Assembly: GCF_003014485.1 (NCBI RefSeq)
Contig: NZ_PYGA01000010.1
Span: 1-64,000, forward strand
DNA: 64,000 nt
Direction of reading: 5' to 3'
Source: Murinocardiopsis flavida
GTDB taxonomy: Bacteria > Actinomycetota > Actinomycetes > Streptosporangiales > Streptosporangiaceae
The notes under the pieces were generated by a model. The model saw only the letters and a program-made list of their open reading frames with translations, was not told the origin of the DNA and searched no databases. Within the stretch, counting starts at the first letter, position 1. Every line of letters starts with the position of its first letter. Positions 1 to 9,403 of the stretch are shown in pieces. The position numbers were made by a program, and so were the translations under genes.

Positions 1-3000
1 CCCGCACCGTCCCCGTCGACTACGCCTCCCACTCCCCCCACGTCGAGCCGCTCGGCGCGGAGCTGCGCTCCGCCCTCGCCGGCATCGCCCCCCGCACCGC
101 CGACATCCCGTTCTACTCCACCGTGCACGGCCGCACCCTCGACGGCAGCGCCCTCACACCCGAGTACTGGTACGCAAACCTGCGGCAGCCCGTCCTCTTC
201 GCCGAGGCGACCCGCGCGCTCATCGACAGCGGCTGCACCACGTTCATCGAGGTCAGCCCGCACCCGGTCCTGACCTATGCCATCGAGCAGACCGCTGAGG
301 CCGCCTCCGCCACTGCCGTGGCCCTGCCCACTCTGCGCCGCGACGACGCCGGCCCGTCCCGGTTCGCCGCCTCTCTCGCCCAGGCGCACCTCAACGGCGC
401 GCCGCTCGACTGGGACTCCCTTGTCCCCGACGCCCGGCCGGTCGACCTGCCCACGTACGCCTTCGAGCACCACCGCTACTGGCTCGGCACGCCCGAGTCC
501 GGCGATGCCGCCGCCGCAGGGCTCGCCCCGGCCGGCCACCCCCTCCTGGAAGCCGCGATCCCGCCGGTCGAAGGGGAGGGCCACCGGTTCTCCGGCCGGG
601 TCTCGACGCGCGACCTGCCGTGGCTGGCCGACCATGCCATCACCGGCACCCCCCTGCTCCCCGGGACCGCGTTCTTGGAGCTGGCGTTGCACGCGGGCGA
701 ACTGGCGGGCTGCCCGCGCGTCGCGGAACTCACCCTGAACGCACCGCTGGCGCTCCCGGACGACGGCAGGGTCCAGGTCCGCGTCACCGTCGAACCCCCC
801 GACGGCGCGGGCGAACGCGCGCTGCACATCCACTCCCGCCCCGAACCCGACGACGACGCGGCCGACCCCCAGTGGACCCGCAACGCCGAGGGCGCCATGG
901 CCCCCGCCATTGCGCAGGAACGGACCGGCCCCGCACCGTGGCCGCCGCCCGGCGCCGAGCCCGTCCCCACCGACGGCGCCTACGCGCACCTGGCAGAGCG
1001 CGGCTACGACTACGGGCCCGCGTTCCAAGGGCTGCGGGCCGCGTGGCTGGTGGGCGACGACATCTGCGCCGAAGTGCGCCTGCCCGCCGACCAGCGGGGC
1101 GACGCCGACGCGTACGGCATCCATCCGGCCCTTCTCGACGCCGCGCAGCACGCCCTCGTTGCGCAGCCCGGAACCGGGGAGGGCGCCTCCGCCGAGCCGC
1201 TCCGCCTGCCCTTCTCCTACAGCGGCGTCACCCTGCACGCCACCGGGGCCACCGACCTGCGGGTCCGCGTGTCCCCCACGGGGGCGGGCACCGTGTCGCT
1301 GCACGCCACCGACCCCGCTGGGGCGCCGGTCCTCACGGTGGCGTCGCTGACCCTGCGGGCGGCGGCAGGGGACCACCTGGCGAGCGCGGCGCGGCCCGGC
1401 AAGGACGACCTGTTCACCATCGAGTGGGCGGAGCTCCCCGCGCCAGCCGGGGATGCGGTTCAGGCCGACACCTGGGCCGTCCTCGGCCCCGACGCACTCG
1501 GGCTGGCGGCGACGCTCGACAAGGCGGGACTTGAGGTCGACGCCTATCCCGAACCCGGCGCACTGGCGGCCGCGCTGGCCGACGGCGCGCCGGTCCCTGC
1601 CACCGTGCTGCTGCCCTGCGTCCGCATGTCCCCGGACGAACCGGTGGAAGCGATCCACACGGCCACCCACGGCATCCTCGCCCTCCTCCAGCAGTGGCTG
1701 GCCGACGACCGGTTCGCGGCGACCCGGCTGGCCGTCGTCACCCACGGTGCCGTCGCGACCCGCACCGGGGAGGACGTCCCGGACCTCGTCCACTCCCCCC
1801 TGTGGGGACTGGTCCGCGCCGCCCAGTCGGAGAACCCCGACCGGCTCGTCCTCGTCGACATCGACGAACCGCACATCGCGCCGTCGCGCCTGACCGGCGC
1901 ACTGGCGAGCGGGGAACCGCAGGTCGCCGTGCGTTCGGGCGTCCTGCGCGCGCCCAGGATCGCGCGGGCACGCGCACAGCGGCCCACTGCTGCGCAGGAG
2001 GGCGGCGCGACGGTCGGCGACGGCACGGTCCTCGTCACCGGTGCCACCGGGACACTGGGCCGGCACGTGGCGCGGCACCTCGCCGCCCGGTACGGGGCGC
2101 GGCACCTGCTCCTCGTGAGCCGCCGCGGGGCGGCGGGGGAAGGGACCGCCGAGTTCGAGGCCGAGCTGACCGGCCTCGGCGCCGGGGTGACCTTCGCGGC
2201 GTGCGACGCCGCCGACCGCGGCGCGTTGAAACGCGTCATCGACGCGGTCCCGGCAGACCGCCCGGTGACCGCTGTCGCGCACATCGCCGGCGTGCTCGAC
2301 GACGGCATCCTGTCGGCCCTGACACCCGAGCGGTTCGACCGGGTCATGCGCCCGAAGATCGACGCAGCACTCAACCTGCACGAACTCACGTCCGACCTCT
2401 CGGCGTTCCTGCTGTTCTCCTCCGCCGCGGGCACGGTCGGCGGCCCGGGGCAGGCCAACTACGCCGCGGCGAACACCTTCCTCGACGCGCTGGCGCACCA
2501 CCGGATCGCCTGCGGCGAGCCGGCCGTCTCCTTGGCCTGGGGGCTGTGGGCGCAGTCCAGCGGGATGACCGGGCACCTCGGCGATGCCGACCTCAACCGT
2601 ATGGCGCGGATGGGCATGGCGCGGCCGCTGACCGCGGAAGAAGGGCTGTCGCTGCTCGACACCGCGATCGGTTCCGGCGCCGCGCACCTCCTGCCGCTGC
2701 CGCTTGACCTCTCCGCGGTGCGGGCGGACGCGGCCAAGAGCGGGACCGTACCGTCCCTGCTGCGCGGACTCGTACGCGCCCCCAGGCGGCGGGCTGCCGA
2801 CACCGCCGACGGCCCCGCCCTCGCGCAGCGCCTCGCCGGGCTGCCCGCCACAGAGGCCGAGCAGGTCCTGGTCGACGTGGTGCGCGAGCACGCGGCCGAC
2901 GTCCTCGGCCACGCGTCCGGCAGCGGGATCGACCCCGGGCGCGAATTCCTGGAACTCGGATTCGACTCGCTCACCGCTGTGGAGTTCCGCAACCGCCTCA

Positions 3001-4031
3001 ACAGCGTCACCGGGCTGCGGCTGCCCGCCGCCCTCGTCTTCGACCACCCCTCGCCGACCGCGCTCGCCCGGTACCTGCGGACCGTGGTCGTCCCACCGTC
3101 CACCGGGACCGAACCCGCGCCAGGGGGCGACGCGCCGCCGGCGCCCGCCGGAGGTGCGCGGCCGGATGCGGGGACAGGCTCCGGTGAGAGCGGCAGCATC
3201 GTCGACCTGTTCCGCGAGTCGTGCCGCCAAGGCCGGATCGACGGCGGCATCCGGCTGGTCCAGGCGGCCGCCGACCTGCGGCCCACGTTCGCGACGGCGG
3301 CGGAGTTCGGCCCGCCGGCGTCGCCGCTCCAGCTCAGCAGGGGTCCCGCCCGGCCGGCTCTCATCGCCTTCCCGTCGCTGGTGATGGTCTCCGGTGCGCA
3401 GGAGTACGCGCGGTTCGCCGCCGGCCTGCGCGAACTGCGCGACCTCACCGTGCTGCTCGAACCGGGCTTCGCCCCGGGCGAGAGCCTGCCCGCCGAGGCC
3501 GAGGCGGTGATCGCGCTCCAGGCCGACGCCGTCCGGCGCACCTCGGGCGACGACCCGTTCGTCCTCGTCGGCCGCTCTTCCGGCGGCTGGATCGCGCACG
3601 CGGTCGCCGAGCGCCTCGAACGCCTCGGCGCCGGCCCGCGCGCCGTGGCCCTCATCGACACCCCGATGCCCGATGACGCGACCACGCTGCCGATCATCGA
3701 AACAGGGGTGGTCGACCGCGAGTCGGAGTTCGCGCTGATGACCCCCTCCCGTGTCACAGCGATGGGCGCCTACTTCCGGCTCTTCGCGCAGTGGCGTCCA
3801 GGGCCCCTTGCCGCGCCCACTGTCCTGGTGCGCCCCTCGGAGCGGTTCCGCACGGGCACCGGGACCACGGGTGCCGAGTCCGACGACACCGGCGACTGGC
3901 GGTTCGCGTGGGCGGCCCCGCACGTCGCGGTGGAGGTCCCGGGCGACCACCTGACCATGATGGAGGAGCACGCCGAGGCCACGGCCCGCGCACTGCACGA
4001 GTGGCTCGCGGTGAACACGCCCGAGGAGTAG
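1..4031 (+). CDS. Modular type I polyketide synthase, 3' part (AT-DH-KR-ACP-TE), 5' partial
   Basis: The reading frame is open from base 3, so the gene begins before the window and the first GTG at 123 is internal. Domains in order: the end of an acyltransferase with the YASHS signature (bases 21-35), which in this family marks methylmalonyl-CoA choice; a dehydratase with catalytic His in DHAITGTPLLPG (codon at 633) and Asp in LLDAAQ (codon at 1137); a ketoreductase with NADPH loop TGATGTLG (about 2037) and the LDD motif (about 2295) typical of B-type KRs; an acyl carrier protein with GFDSL (Ser codon at 2967); and a C-terminal thioesterase with GRSSG (Ser codon at 3576) and a late GDH histidine. 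No enoylreductase lies between DH and KR. This is the last module of an assembly line: it should add an alpha-methyl, alpha,beta-unsaturated unit and release the chain by hydrolysis or cyclisation. The product is not predictable from this end alone. Confidence 0.95.
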   Translation, partial: RTVPVDYASHSPHVEPLGAELRSALAGIAPRTADIPFYSTVHGRTLDGSALTPEYWYANLRQPVLFAEATRALIDSGCTTFIEVSPHPVLTYAIEQTAEAASATAVALPTLRRDDAGPSRFAASLAQAHLNGAPLDWDSLVPDARPVDLPTYAFEHHRYWLGTPESGDAAAAGLAPAGHPLLEAAIPPVEGEGHRFSGRVSTRDLPWLADHAITGTPLLPGTAFLELALHAGELAGCPRVAELTLNAPLALPDDGRVQVRVTVEPPDGAGERALHIHSRPEPDDDAADPQWTRNAEGAMAPAIAQERTGPAPWPPPGAEPVPTDGAYAHLAERGYDYGPAFQGLRAAWLVGDDICAEVRLPADQRGDADAYGIHPALLDAAQHALVAQPGTGEGASAEPLRLPFSYSGVTLHATGATDLRVRVSPTGAGTVSLHATDPAGAPVLTVASLTLRAAAGDHLASAARPGKDDLFTIEWAELPAPAGDAVQADTWAVLGPDALGLAATLDKAGLEVDAYPEPGALAAALADGAPVPATVLLPCVRMSPDEPVEAIHTATHGILALLQQWLADDRFAATRLAVVTHGAVATRTGEDVPDLVHSPLWGLVRAAQSENPDRLVLVDIDEPHIAPSRLTGALASGEPQVAVRSGVLRAPRIARARAQRPTAAQEGGATVGDGTVLVTGATGTLGRHVARHLAARYGARHLLLVSRRGAAGEGTAEFEAELTGLGAGVTFAACDAADRGALKRVIDAVPADRPVTAVAHIAGVLDDGILSALTPERFDRVMRPKIDAALNLHELTSDLSAFLLFSSAAGTVGGPGQANYAAANTFLDALAHHRIACGEPAVSLAWGLWAQSSGMTGHLGDADLNRMARMGMARPLTAEEGLSLLDTAIGSGAAHLLPLPLDLSAVRADAAKSGTVPSLLRGLVRAPRRRAADTADGPALAQRLAGLPATEAEQVLVDVVREHAADVLGHASGSGIDPGREFLELGFDSLTAVEFRNRLNSVTGLRLPAALVFDHPSPTALARYLRTVVVPPSTGTEPAPGGDAPPAPAGGARPDAGTGSGESGSIVDLFRESCRQGRIDGGIRLVQAAADLRPTFATAAEFGPPASPLQLSRGPARPALIAFPSLVMVSGAQEYARFAAGLRELRDLTVLLEPGFAPGESLPAEAEAVIALQADAVRRTSGDDPFVLVGRSSGGWIAHAVAERLERLGAGPRAVALIDTPMPDDATTLPIIETGVVDRESEFALMTPSRVTAMGAYFRLFAQWRPGPLAAPTVLVRPSERFRTGTGTTGAESDDTGDWRFAWAAPHVAVEVPGDHLTMMEEHAEATARALHEWLAVNTPEE

Positions 4032-4140
4032 GAGGGGGCTCGCGGGGCTCCTCTGCGGGACGGGGCCCTTCGGGATGATTGGCGGGGGTGATCACGGGTT
4101 AGCCGGAGGGAGTACCCGACGGACACTTTGGAGCCCCCTT

Positions 4141-5430
4141 GTGAGCGAGAACGTCTTCATCCTCGGCCTGGACGAGCACAACCGCGAGACCCTTGAGTCG
4201 ATCCCCCATCTGCGCGACTACCGCTTCCACCCGCTGCTGGACGTGCAGGACATGCAGGACCGGGCCGAGCTCGACATGACGGCGCTGCTCGACCGTGCCC
4301 GGGCCCAACTCGACGCCTTCCCCGGCTCCGTCGACGCGATCATCGGCTACTGGGACTTCCCCGTGAGCTCCATGGTGCCGATCCTGTGCGCCGAGCGCGG
4401 GCTGCCCGCCGCGCCGCTGGAGTCGGTCGTCGCGTGCGAGCACAAGTACTGGAGCCGGTTGGCGCAGCAGGAGGTCATCGACGAGTACCCCCGCTTCGCC
4501 GAGGTCGATTTCGACACCACGGCGAAGCCGCCCGGCCTGTCCTACCCGCTGTGGCTGAAGCCCGTGAAGGCGTTCTCGTCCGAACTGGCGTTCCGGGTCA
4601 CCGACGACGCCGGGTTCCGCGACGCCCTCGCCCGGATCAAGGACGGCGCGGGCCGCATCGGTGAACCGTTCGAATTCGTCATGGACCGGGTCGCGCTGCC
4701 GGACCGGGTCGCGGCGGCGGGCGGCACGGCCTGCCTCGCGGAGGAGGAGGCAAAGGGCGACCAGGTGACCCTGGAAGGCTACGTGCACGCCGGTGAGGTG
4801 TACGTCTACGGGGTCATCGACGCGGAGTGCTACCCGGACACGTCCAGTTTCCTGCGCTACCGGTACCCGACCCGTCAGCCCGCCGACGTCGTGGAGCGGT
4901 TGACCGGCATCACCCGCCGGGTGATCAAGCGCCTGGGCCTGAACTGGGTGACGTTCAACGTCGAGTTCTTCGTCGACGCCGAGCGCGGCACCGTCGTCCT
5001 CTTGGAGATCAACCCCCGGCACTCCCAGTCGCACGCCAAGCTGTTCGAGTACGTCGAGGGGCTCCCCAACCACGAGTGCGTGGTGCGGCTGGCGCTGGGC
5101 CGCGAGCCGGAACTCATGCAGAGCAAAGGCGCCTACCAGGTCGCGGCGAAGTGGTTCCTGCGCCGGTTCGAGGACGGCGTGGTCCGCCGTGCGCCCAGCG
5201 CTGACGACGTGGCCCGGTTGGAGGAGGCGGTCCCGGGTAGCACGGTCAAGCTCATCGCCGGTCAGGGCGACCGGCTTTCGGACCTGCCCGCGCAGGACAG
5301 CTACAGCTACGAACTCGCCCAGATCTTCGTCGGCGCCGACGATGAGGCCGGCCTCACCGAGAAGTACCGCACCTGCGCCGAGTCGCTGGACTTCGAGATC
5401 GCCGACACGGAGGAGGCCGTCGGCCCCTGA
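4141..5430 (+). CDS. ATP-grasp domain enzyme
   Basis: 429 residues. The GTG at 4141 is chosen because GGAG lies 7 bases upstream and the conserved-looking sequence begins there; the frame is open back to 4075 but that part is unlike protein. The N-terminal third looks like a pre-ATP-grasp domain, the centre carries the lysine of the ATP site in LWLKPVKAFSS, and the C-terminal half has the metal-binding pattern FNVEFF followed by VVLLEINPRHSQSH. ATP-grasp enzymes join a carboxylate to an amine, thiol or alcohol through an acyl-phosphate. It lies 109 bases after the PKS stop on the same strand, and the next gene follows at 64 bases, so it probably belongs to the same biosynthetic operon, perhaps amidating or peptidylating the product. 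The substrate cannot be read from the sequence. Confidence 0.85.
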   Translation: MSENVFILGLDEHNRETLESIPHLRDYRFHPLLDVQDMQDRAELDMTALLDRARAQLDAFPGSVDAIIGYWDFPVSSMVPILCAERGLPAAPLESVVACEHKYWSRLAQQEVIDEYPRFAEVDFDTTAKPPGLSYPLWLKPVKAFSSELAFRVTDDAGFRDALARIKDGAGRIGEPFEFVMDRVALPDRVAAAGGTACLAEEEAKGDQVTLEGYVHAGEVYVYGVIDAECYPDTSSFLRYRYPTRQPADVVERLTGITRRVIKRLGLNWVTFNVEFFVDAERGTVVLLEINPRHSQSHAKLFEYVEGLPNHECVVRLALGREPELMQSKGAYQVAAKWFLRRFEDGVVRRAPSADDVARLEEAVPGSTVKLIAGQGDRLSDLPAQDSYSYELAQIFVGADDEAGLTEKYRTCAESLDFEIADTEEAVGP

Positions 5431-5494
5431 GCGACCGAAGGCACCGACCACGCCACCGAACGACAGGCCACCGAACGACAGGAGGCGCCATTCC

Positions 5495-7522
5495 ATGCGC
5501 ACCGTCACGTCCCTACCGAACGCGGTCCGCGAGGACGCCGCCGTACGGATCCCCATGTCGGACGGGACCCGGCTGGCGGCGCACATCTGGCGGCCGACGG
5601 CGTCCGACGACCACCCGGTGCCCGCGGTGCTGGAGTTCATCCCCTACCGCCAGCGCGACCTGACCGCGCAGCGCGACTCCATCCACCACCCGTACATGGC
5701 CGGCCACGGCTACGCGTGCGCGCGGGTCGACCTGCGCGGCAGCGGGGACTCCGAGGGGGTGCTCACCGACGAGTACCTGGAGCAGGAGCTGGCCGACGCC
5801 GAGGAGGTCCTCGCGTGGCTGGCCGAGCAGCCGTGGTGCGACGGCGGGACCGCGATGATGGGGATCTCCTGGGGCGGTTTCAACGCGCTCCAGGTCGCGG
5901 CGCGCAAACCGGCGAGCCTGCGCGCGATCGTCACCGCGTCCTCCACCGACGACCGCTACGCCGACGACGTGCACTACATGGGCGGCTGCCTGCTCGGCGA
6001 CAACCTCTCCTGGGCCGCCACGATGTTCGCGTACACGTCCTGCCCGCCCGACCCCGCCGTCGTCGGGGAGCGCTGGCGGGAGATGTGGCGCGAGCGCCTG
6101 GACGGCAGCGGGATGTGGCTCGACACCTGGCTGCGGCACCAGCGCCGCGACGACTACTGGAAGCACGGCTCGGTGTGCGAGGACCTGACCGCGATCCAGG
6201 TGCCCGTGATGGCGGTGAGCGGCTGGGCCGACGGCTACTCCAACTCGGTGTTCCGGCTGCTGGAGGGGTTGGACGTGCCGCGGCTCGGGCTGGTCGGCCC
6301 GTGGTCGCACAAGTACCCGCACCTGGGGCAGCCCGGCCCCGCCATCGGCTTCCTCCAGGAGATGGTGCGGTGGTGGGACCGCTGGCTCAAGGACGACGAC
6401 AACGGCGTCATGGACGCCCCGATGCTGCGGAGCTGGATGCAGGAGAGCGTCCCGCCGTCGACCGCCTATGAGGACCGGCCCGGCCGCTGGGTCGGCGAGG
6501 CGTCCTGGCCCCCGCCGCACATCCGCCGCGACCGGTTCGGGCTCGCGCCCGGCCGGGTCGCCGCCGCCGGCGAGGAGCCGCCCGAGCGGGAGATCGGCCT
6601 CCAGTCGCCGCTGTCGGTCGGCCAGTTCGCCGGCAAGTGGTGCTCGTACAACGCGCCGCCCGACCTGCCCTACGACCAGCGCGAGGAGGACGGCGGGTCC
6701 ATGGTCTTCGACAGCGACCCGCTCACCGAGCGCTGCGAGATCCTGGGCGCCCCGGTGGTCGACCTGGAGCTGTCGGCGGACCGGCCCGTCGCCATGGTGG
6801 CGGTGCGGCTGTCCGACGTCGCCCCCGACGGCATGGCCACCCGGGTGACCTACGGGCTGCTCAACCTCACCCACGCCGAGAGCAACGAGTCGCCGGCGGA
6901 GCTGGAGCCGGGGCGCCGCTACCGGGTGTCGGTGCGGCTCAACGGGGTCGCGCAGGCGTTCCCGCCCGGGCACCGGATCCGGGTGTCGGTGTCGACGTCC
7001 TACTGGCCGCTGGCGTGGCCGCCGCCGCGCCCCGTACTGCTCACGGTGTACACGGGCGAGTACAGCGGACTGCACCTACCGGTGCGGCCGCAGGAGGCCG
7101 ACGACGCCGTTCCCGTCGCGCCGTTCGAGGACCCCGAGGGCACCGAGCCCATCGCCACGACCCAGATCGCGCCGGGCGAGCAGCGGTGGGACGTCACGCG
7201 CGACCTCGTGGCGTACCGCTCAGCGCTGGAGGTGGTCAAGGACCTGGGGACGGTCCGCTTCGACGCCATCGGGCTCGACGTGACCCGCAGGGCGCGGGAG
7301 CGCTACAGCTGGGTCGGCGACGACTTCGACTCCCCGCGGGGCGAGACGGAGTGGACGATGCGGTTCGCGCGCGGCGACTGGGAGGCGACCACCCGCACCC
7401 GGACGGTGCTCACCGCCACCCCCGACGCGTTCCACCTGCACGCCACCCTCGACGCCCACGAGGGCGAGGAGCGCCTGGTCTCCCACGAGTTCACCGCCTC
7501 GATCCCACGCGACCACGTCTGA
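5495..7522 (+). CDS. CocE/NonD-type alpha/beta hydrolase (peptidase S15 family)
   Basis: 675 residues, the usual size for CocE/NonD hydrolases. ATG at 5495 has AGGAGG 9 bases upstream; the longer open frame overlaps the ATP-grasp gene and is rejected. The N-terminal alpha/beta-hydrolase domain has the oxyanion region YACARVDLRGSG, the nucleophile elbow GISWGG and a GPWSH segment holding the likely catalytic His. The C-terminal half (from about residue 330) is the beta-rich jelly-roll domain of this family, with FPPGHRIRVSVS. No signal peptide is seen, so it is probably cytoplasmic. Family members hydrolyse esters, amides or N-terminal Xaa-Pro dipeptides; in a PKS operon it could be a tailoring or precursor-releasing hydrolase. 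Specificity is unknown. Confidence 0.88.
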   Translation: MRTVTSLPNAVREDAAVRIPMSDGTRLAAHIWRPTASDDHPVPAVLEFIPYRQRDLTAQRDSIHHPYMAGHGYACARVDLRGSGDSEGVLTDEYLEQELADAEEVLAWLAEQPWCDGGTAMMGISWGGFNALQVAARKPASLRAIVTASSTDDRYADDVHYMGGCLLGDNLSWAATMFAYTSCPPDPAVVGERWREMWRERLDGSGMWLDTWLRHQRRDDYWKHGSVCEDLTAIQVPVMAVSGWADGYSNSVFRLLEGLDVPRLGLVGPWSHKYPHLGQPGPAIGFLQEMVRWWDRWLKDDDNGVMDAPMLRSWMQESVPPSTAYEDRPGRWVGEASWPPPHIRRDRFGLAPGRVAAAGEEPPEREIGLQSPLSVGQFAGKWCSYNAPPDLPYDQREEDGGSMVFDSDPLTERCEILGAPVVDLELSADRPVAMVAVRLSDVAPDGMATRVTYGLLNLTHAESNESPAELEPGRRYRVSVRLNGVAQAFPPGHRIRVSVSTSYWPLAWPPPRPVLLTVYTGEYSGLHLPVRPQEADDAVPVAPFEDPEGTEPIATTQIAPGEQRWDVTRDLVAYRSALEVVKDLGTVRFDAIGLDVTRRARERYSWVGDDFDSPRGETEWTMRFARGDWEATTRTRTVLTATPDAFHLHATLDAHEGEERLVSHEFTASIPRDHV

Positions 7523-7543
7523 GGCTCAGCGTCCCGGTGCCGC

Positions 7544-8545
7544 TCAGGAGCCTGCGGTCACCGGGAACGTGTCCCAGACCGCCTTCGACAGGGCCTCCTC
7601 GCGCAGTGCCGCCCGTTCGCCGCGGGTGGGTGCCCGCAGGTGGGCGGCCGCGTCGAGGAGGTCGGCGGTGCGCGCGTCGGGCAGCCAGGTGGGCGCCGCG
7701 ACCACGGTGTAGGAGTCCCCACCGCGGGCGGCGATCAGCTGCGGCCCGGAGTCCATCGTCCTGACGGTGTACCGGCCCTTCCGTTCGCACGTGACCTCGG
7801 CGTCGTAGCCGCCGCAGGGGTCGTCGAGGCCCTCGGCCGCCGCGCCCTCACCCGTCTCCAGCGCCAGCACCCGGTCGGAGTCGCGGGCGTGCCGGTAGGT
7901 GACGGTGAGCTCGTCGCCACCGCCCGTTGCGACGCTCATCCTGCGCCACTCTGGATCGTCGAGGACGGCGACCGCCCCGAGCGCCTCGAAGTCCGCCCGC
8001 GCCTCGGCCCGGTTCTCCACCGCCGCCGTCGCGGGCACCCAGACGAGGGAGGCCGCGAGCACCAGACCGCTGACCGCGGCGACTGCCCGCAGCCGCCCGC
8101 CCAGCGCGGCGCGGATGACCACGCCGCAGAACGCGGCGGCGCAGGCCAGGGGCAGCAGCACCAGGACCAGCACCGGTTCGAGCACCTGGCGCAGCCCGAA
8201 GGGCACGAGGCCCATGAGGACGAAGCCCGCGGTGCCGACCGCCGACCCGGCCAGCGGGAGCCCGGCCGCCGCGACCGCCCACGGGCGGCGCACACCCAGC
8301 CGCCGCAGCGGCCACACCGCCGCGAGCATCAAGGGGGCCGCGAGGACGAGCACGCCGGCCACGACCATCGACACGTCGCCGATCTCCCGCACATACGGCC
8401 GGTCGAGCAGCCAGACGAGCCCCATATGACCCAGGGAGGGCACCACAACCCAGAGCGCACCGACGACGGCGAGCGCCACCATGGCCCCATAGCGCGGCGC
8501 CCGCCCGGACCCCGCCGCACCGCCCACACGCTCATACACCGTCAT
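7544..8545 (-). CDS. Polytopic membrane protein of unknown function
   Basis: 333 residues; ATG at 8545 has GGGAG about 7 bases upstream. The N-terminal 190 residues hold about five hydrophobic segments, for example around YGAMVALAVVGALWVVVPSL, and the part from about residue 195 is soluble and ends in a short helical tail. Two cysteines in that domain (DPCGG and EVTCER) could form a disulphide if it faces outside. No family is recognised. It is convergent with the hydrolase gene, whose stop is 21 bases away, so it does not belong to the PKS operon. The tRNA terminator separates it from the tRNA gene upstream. Confidence 0.8.
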   Translation of the reverse strand: MTVYERVGGAAGSGRAPRYGAMVALAVVGALWVVVPSLGHMGLVWLLDRPYVREIGDVSMVVAGVLVLAAPLMLAAVWPLRRLGVRRPWAVAAAGLPLAGSAVGTAGFVLMGLVPFGLRQVLEPVLVLVLLPLACAAAFCGVVIRAALGGRLRAVAAVSGLVLAASLVWVPATAAVENRAEARADFEALGAVAVLDDPEWRRMSVATGGGDELTVTYRHARDSDRVLALETGEGAAAEGLDDPCGGYDAEVTCERKGRYTVRTMDSGPQLIAARGGDSYTVVAAPTWLPDARTADLLDAAAHLRAPTRGERAALREEALSKAVWDTFPVTAGS

Positions 8546-8561
8546 CGGCCGCTCCCGGAGG

Positions 8562-8606
8562 AAAAAGCGTATGGGCCCCCTCCCCGGCGGAAGGGGGCCC
8601 ATACGC
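8562..8606 (-). terminator. Rho-independent terminator of the tRNA-Val gene
   Basis: A perfect 15-bp stem (8567-8581 with 8592-8606) and a 10-base loop, followed on the minus strand by five Ts (8562-8566). It lies 13 bases after the tRNA 3' end. This is the only hairpin with an adjacent T tract that I found in the window. Confidence 0.9.
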
Positions 8607-8618
8607 GGTGGTCCCGGG

Positions 8619-8692
8619 TGGGCGCGAGAGGACTCGAACCTCCGACCGCTCGGTTGTAAGCCGAGTGCTCTGACCAACTGAGCTACACGCCC
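8619..8692 (-). tRNA. tRNA-Val (anticodon UAC)
   Basis: 74 bases on the minus strand. The acceptor stem GGGCGTG pairs with CGCGCCC (one G-U pair), the D arm holds AGCTCAGTTGGTCAGAGC, the anticodon stem CTCGG/CCGAG encloses the loop CTTACAA with anticodon TAC, and the T arm contains GGTTCGAGTCC. The discriminator base is A (complement of 8619). The CCA end is not encoded; the genome reads ACCC there. It decodes GUA valine codons, which are rare in such a GC-rich genome. Confidence 0.95.
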
Positions 8693-8718
8693 CGGACGAG
8701 GAGAATGGTACCGGTTCG

Positions 8719-9060
8719 TCAGTGCGCGCGGGCGGCGCCGAGGCGGCCGGGGCCGCCGAGGACCCGCTCCAGCGCGCGCTCGACCTCGTCGGTGAGGGCG
8801 GGGTCGGCGGCAAGGTGCTCGGTGCGGTGCGCGGTGTGTGTGCGGACCGCGCCGCAGGTGTGGCACTCGACCTCGCCGAGCCGCGACAGCAGGAAGGTGG
8901 AGCGGCAGCGGCCGCACCGGTCGAGGTCGGCCTTCCACTCGCGAGTGAGTTGGCACTCGGCGCACACGAGAACCTGGCGCTCGCTGCGCACGCCGCGCTT
9001 CCACTGGCCGTCGCCGACGGCGGGGTCGGGCTGGCGCGCCCCGCACAGGTAGCAGGGCAT
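8719..9060 (-). CDS. Small double zinc-ribbon protein
   Basis: 113 residues. ATG at 9060 is chosen because AAGGAG lies 5 bases upstream; the open frame goes further but loses similarity to a zinc ribbon. Four CxxC knuckles are seen: CYLC at the very N-terminus, CAEC, CGRC and CHTC. They would bind two zinc ions. The C-terminal 40 residues are helical and basic. Such proteins are often nucleic-acid- or protein-binding adaptors; the precise role is unknown. It stands alone upstream of tRNA-Val on the same strand, and read-through into the tRNA is possible because only 26 bases separate them. Confidence 0.75.
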   Translation of the reverse strand: MPCYLCGARQPDPAVGDGQWKRGVRSERQVLVCAECQLTREWKADLDRCGRCRSTFLLSRLGEVECHTCGAVRTHTAHRTEHLAADPALTDEVERALERVLGGPGRLGAARAH

Positions 9061-9369
9061 GGGACTCCTTACACCTCGGGCCCGCGCACAGGCGTGCGCG
9101 ACCGCGCGCTCGACGGGGCGGGTGGACGTCGCGCCCGCGCGCATGCGCGTGCGACCGCACGGGTCGCCGGTGCCGCGGTTGGGCGCACCCCAACAATAGG
9201 CGGTACCCGGCGGATCCGCCCGGGTACCGGGCCGCCGCCGGGTGAACGGGATGGCGCGCGACGGCTCCGGGCCGCGGCACTGCGGATGGCGTTCCCGCCC
9301 GCGAACGGCGTGGCGCGCGGCGGGGCCGGGCCGACGTGGTGCGGTGGGCGGCGTTCCCGCTCGGGGCTG
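9061..9369. other. Intergenic region with a long hairpin
   Basis: No credible gene is seen here; the open frames across it have no ribosome site and look like shadows. It contains a nested palindrome at 9201-9229, where CGGTACCCGG pairs with CCGGGTACCG around a loop that is itself the palindrome GCGGATCCGC. The stretch should also hold the promoter of the zinc-ribbon gene, which I cannot place. Confidence 0.6.
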
Positions 9370-9398
9370 GGCCGCCCACCCGGTGGGGGTGGGCGGCC
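9370..9398 (-). terminator. Terminator-like hairpin after the DUF3052 gene
   Basis: A 12-bp stem (9370-9381 with 9387-9398) begins 5 bases past the stop of the DUF3052 gene. No T tract follows, as is usual for actinobacterial hairpin terminators. Confidence 0.6.
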
Positions 9399-9403
9399 GG
9401 TGC

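Noticed and set aside
4075-4140. Upstream extension of the ATP-grasp gene
   Set aside because: The added residues are not protein-like and the GTG at 4141 has the ribosome site.
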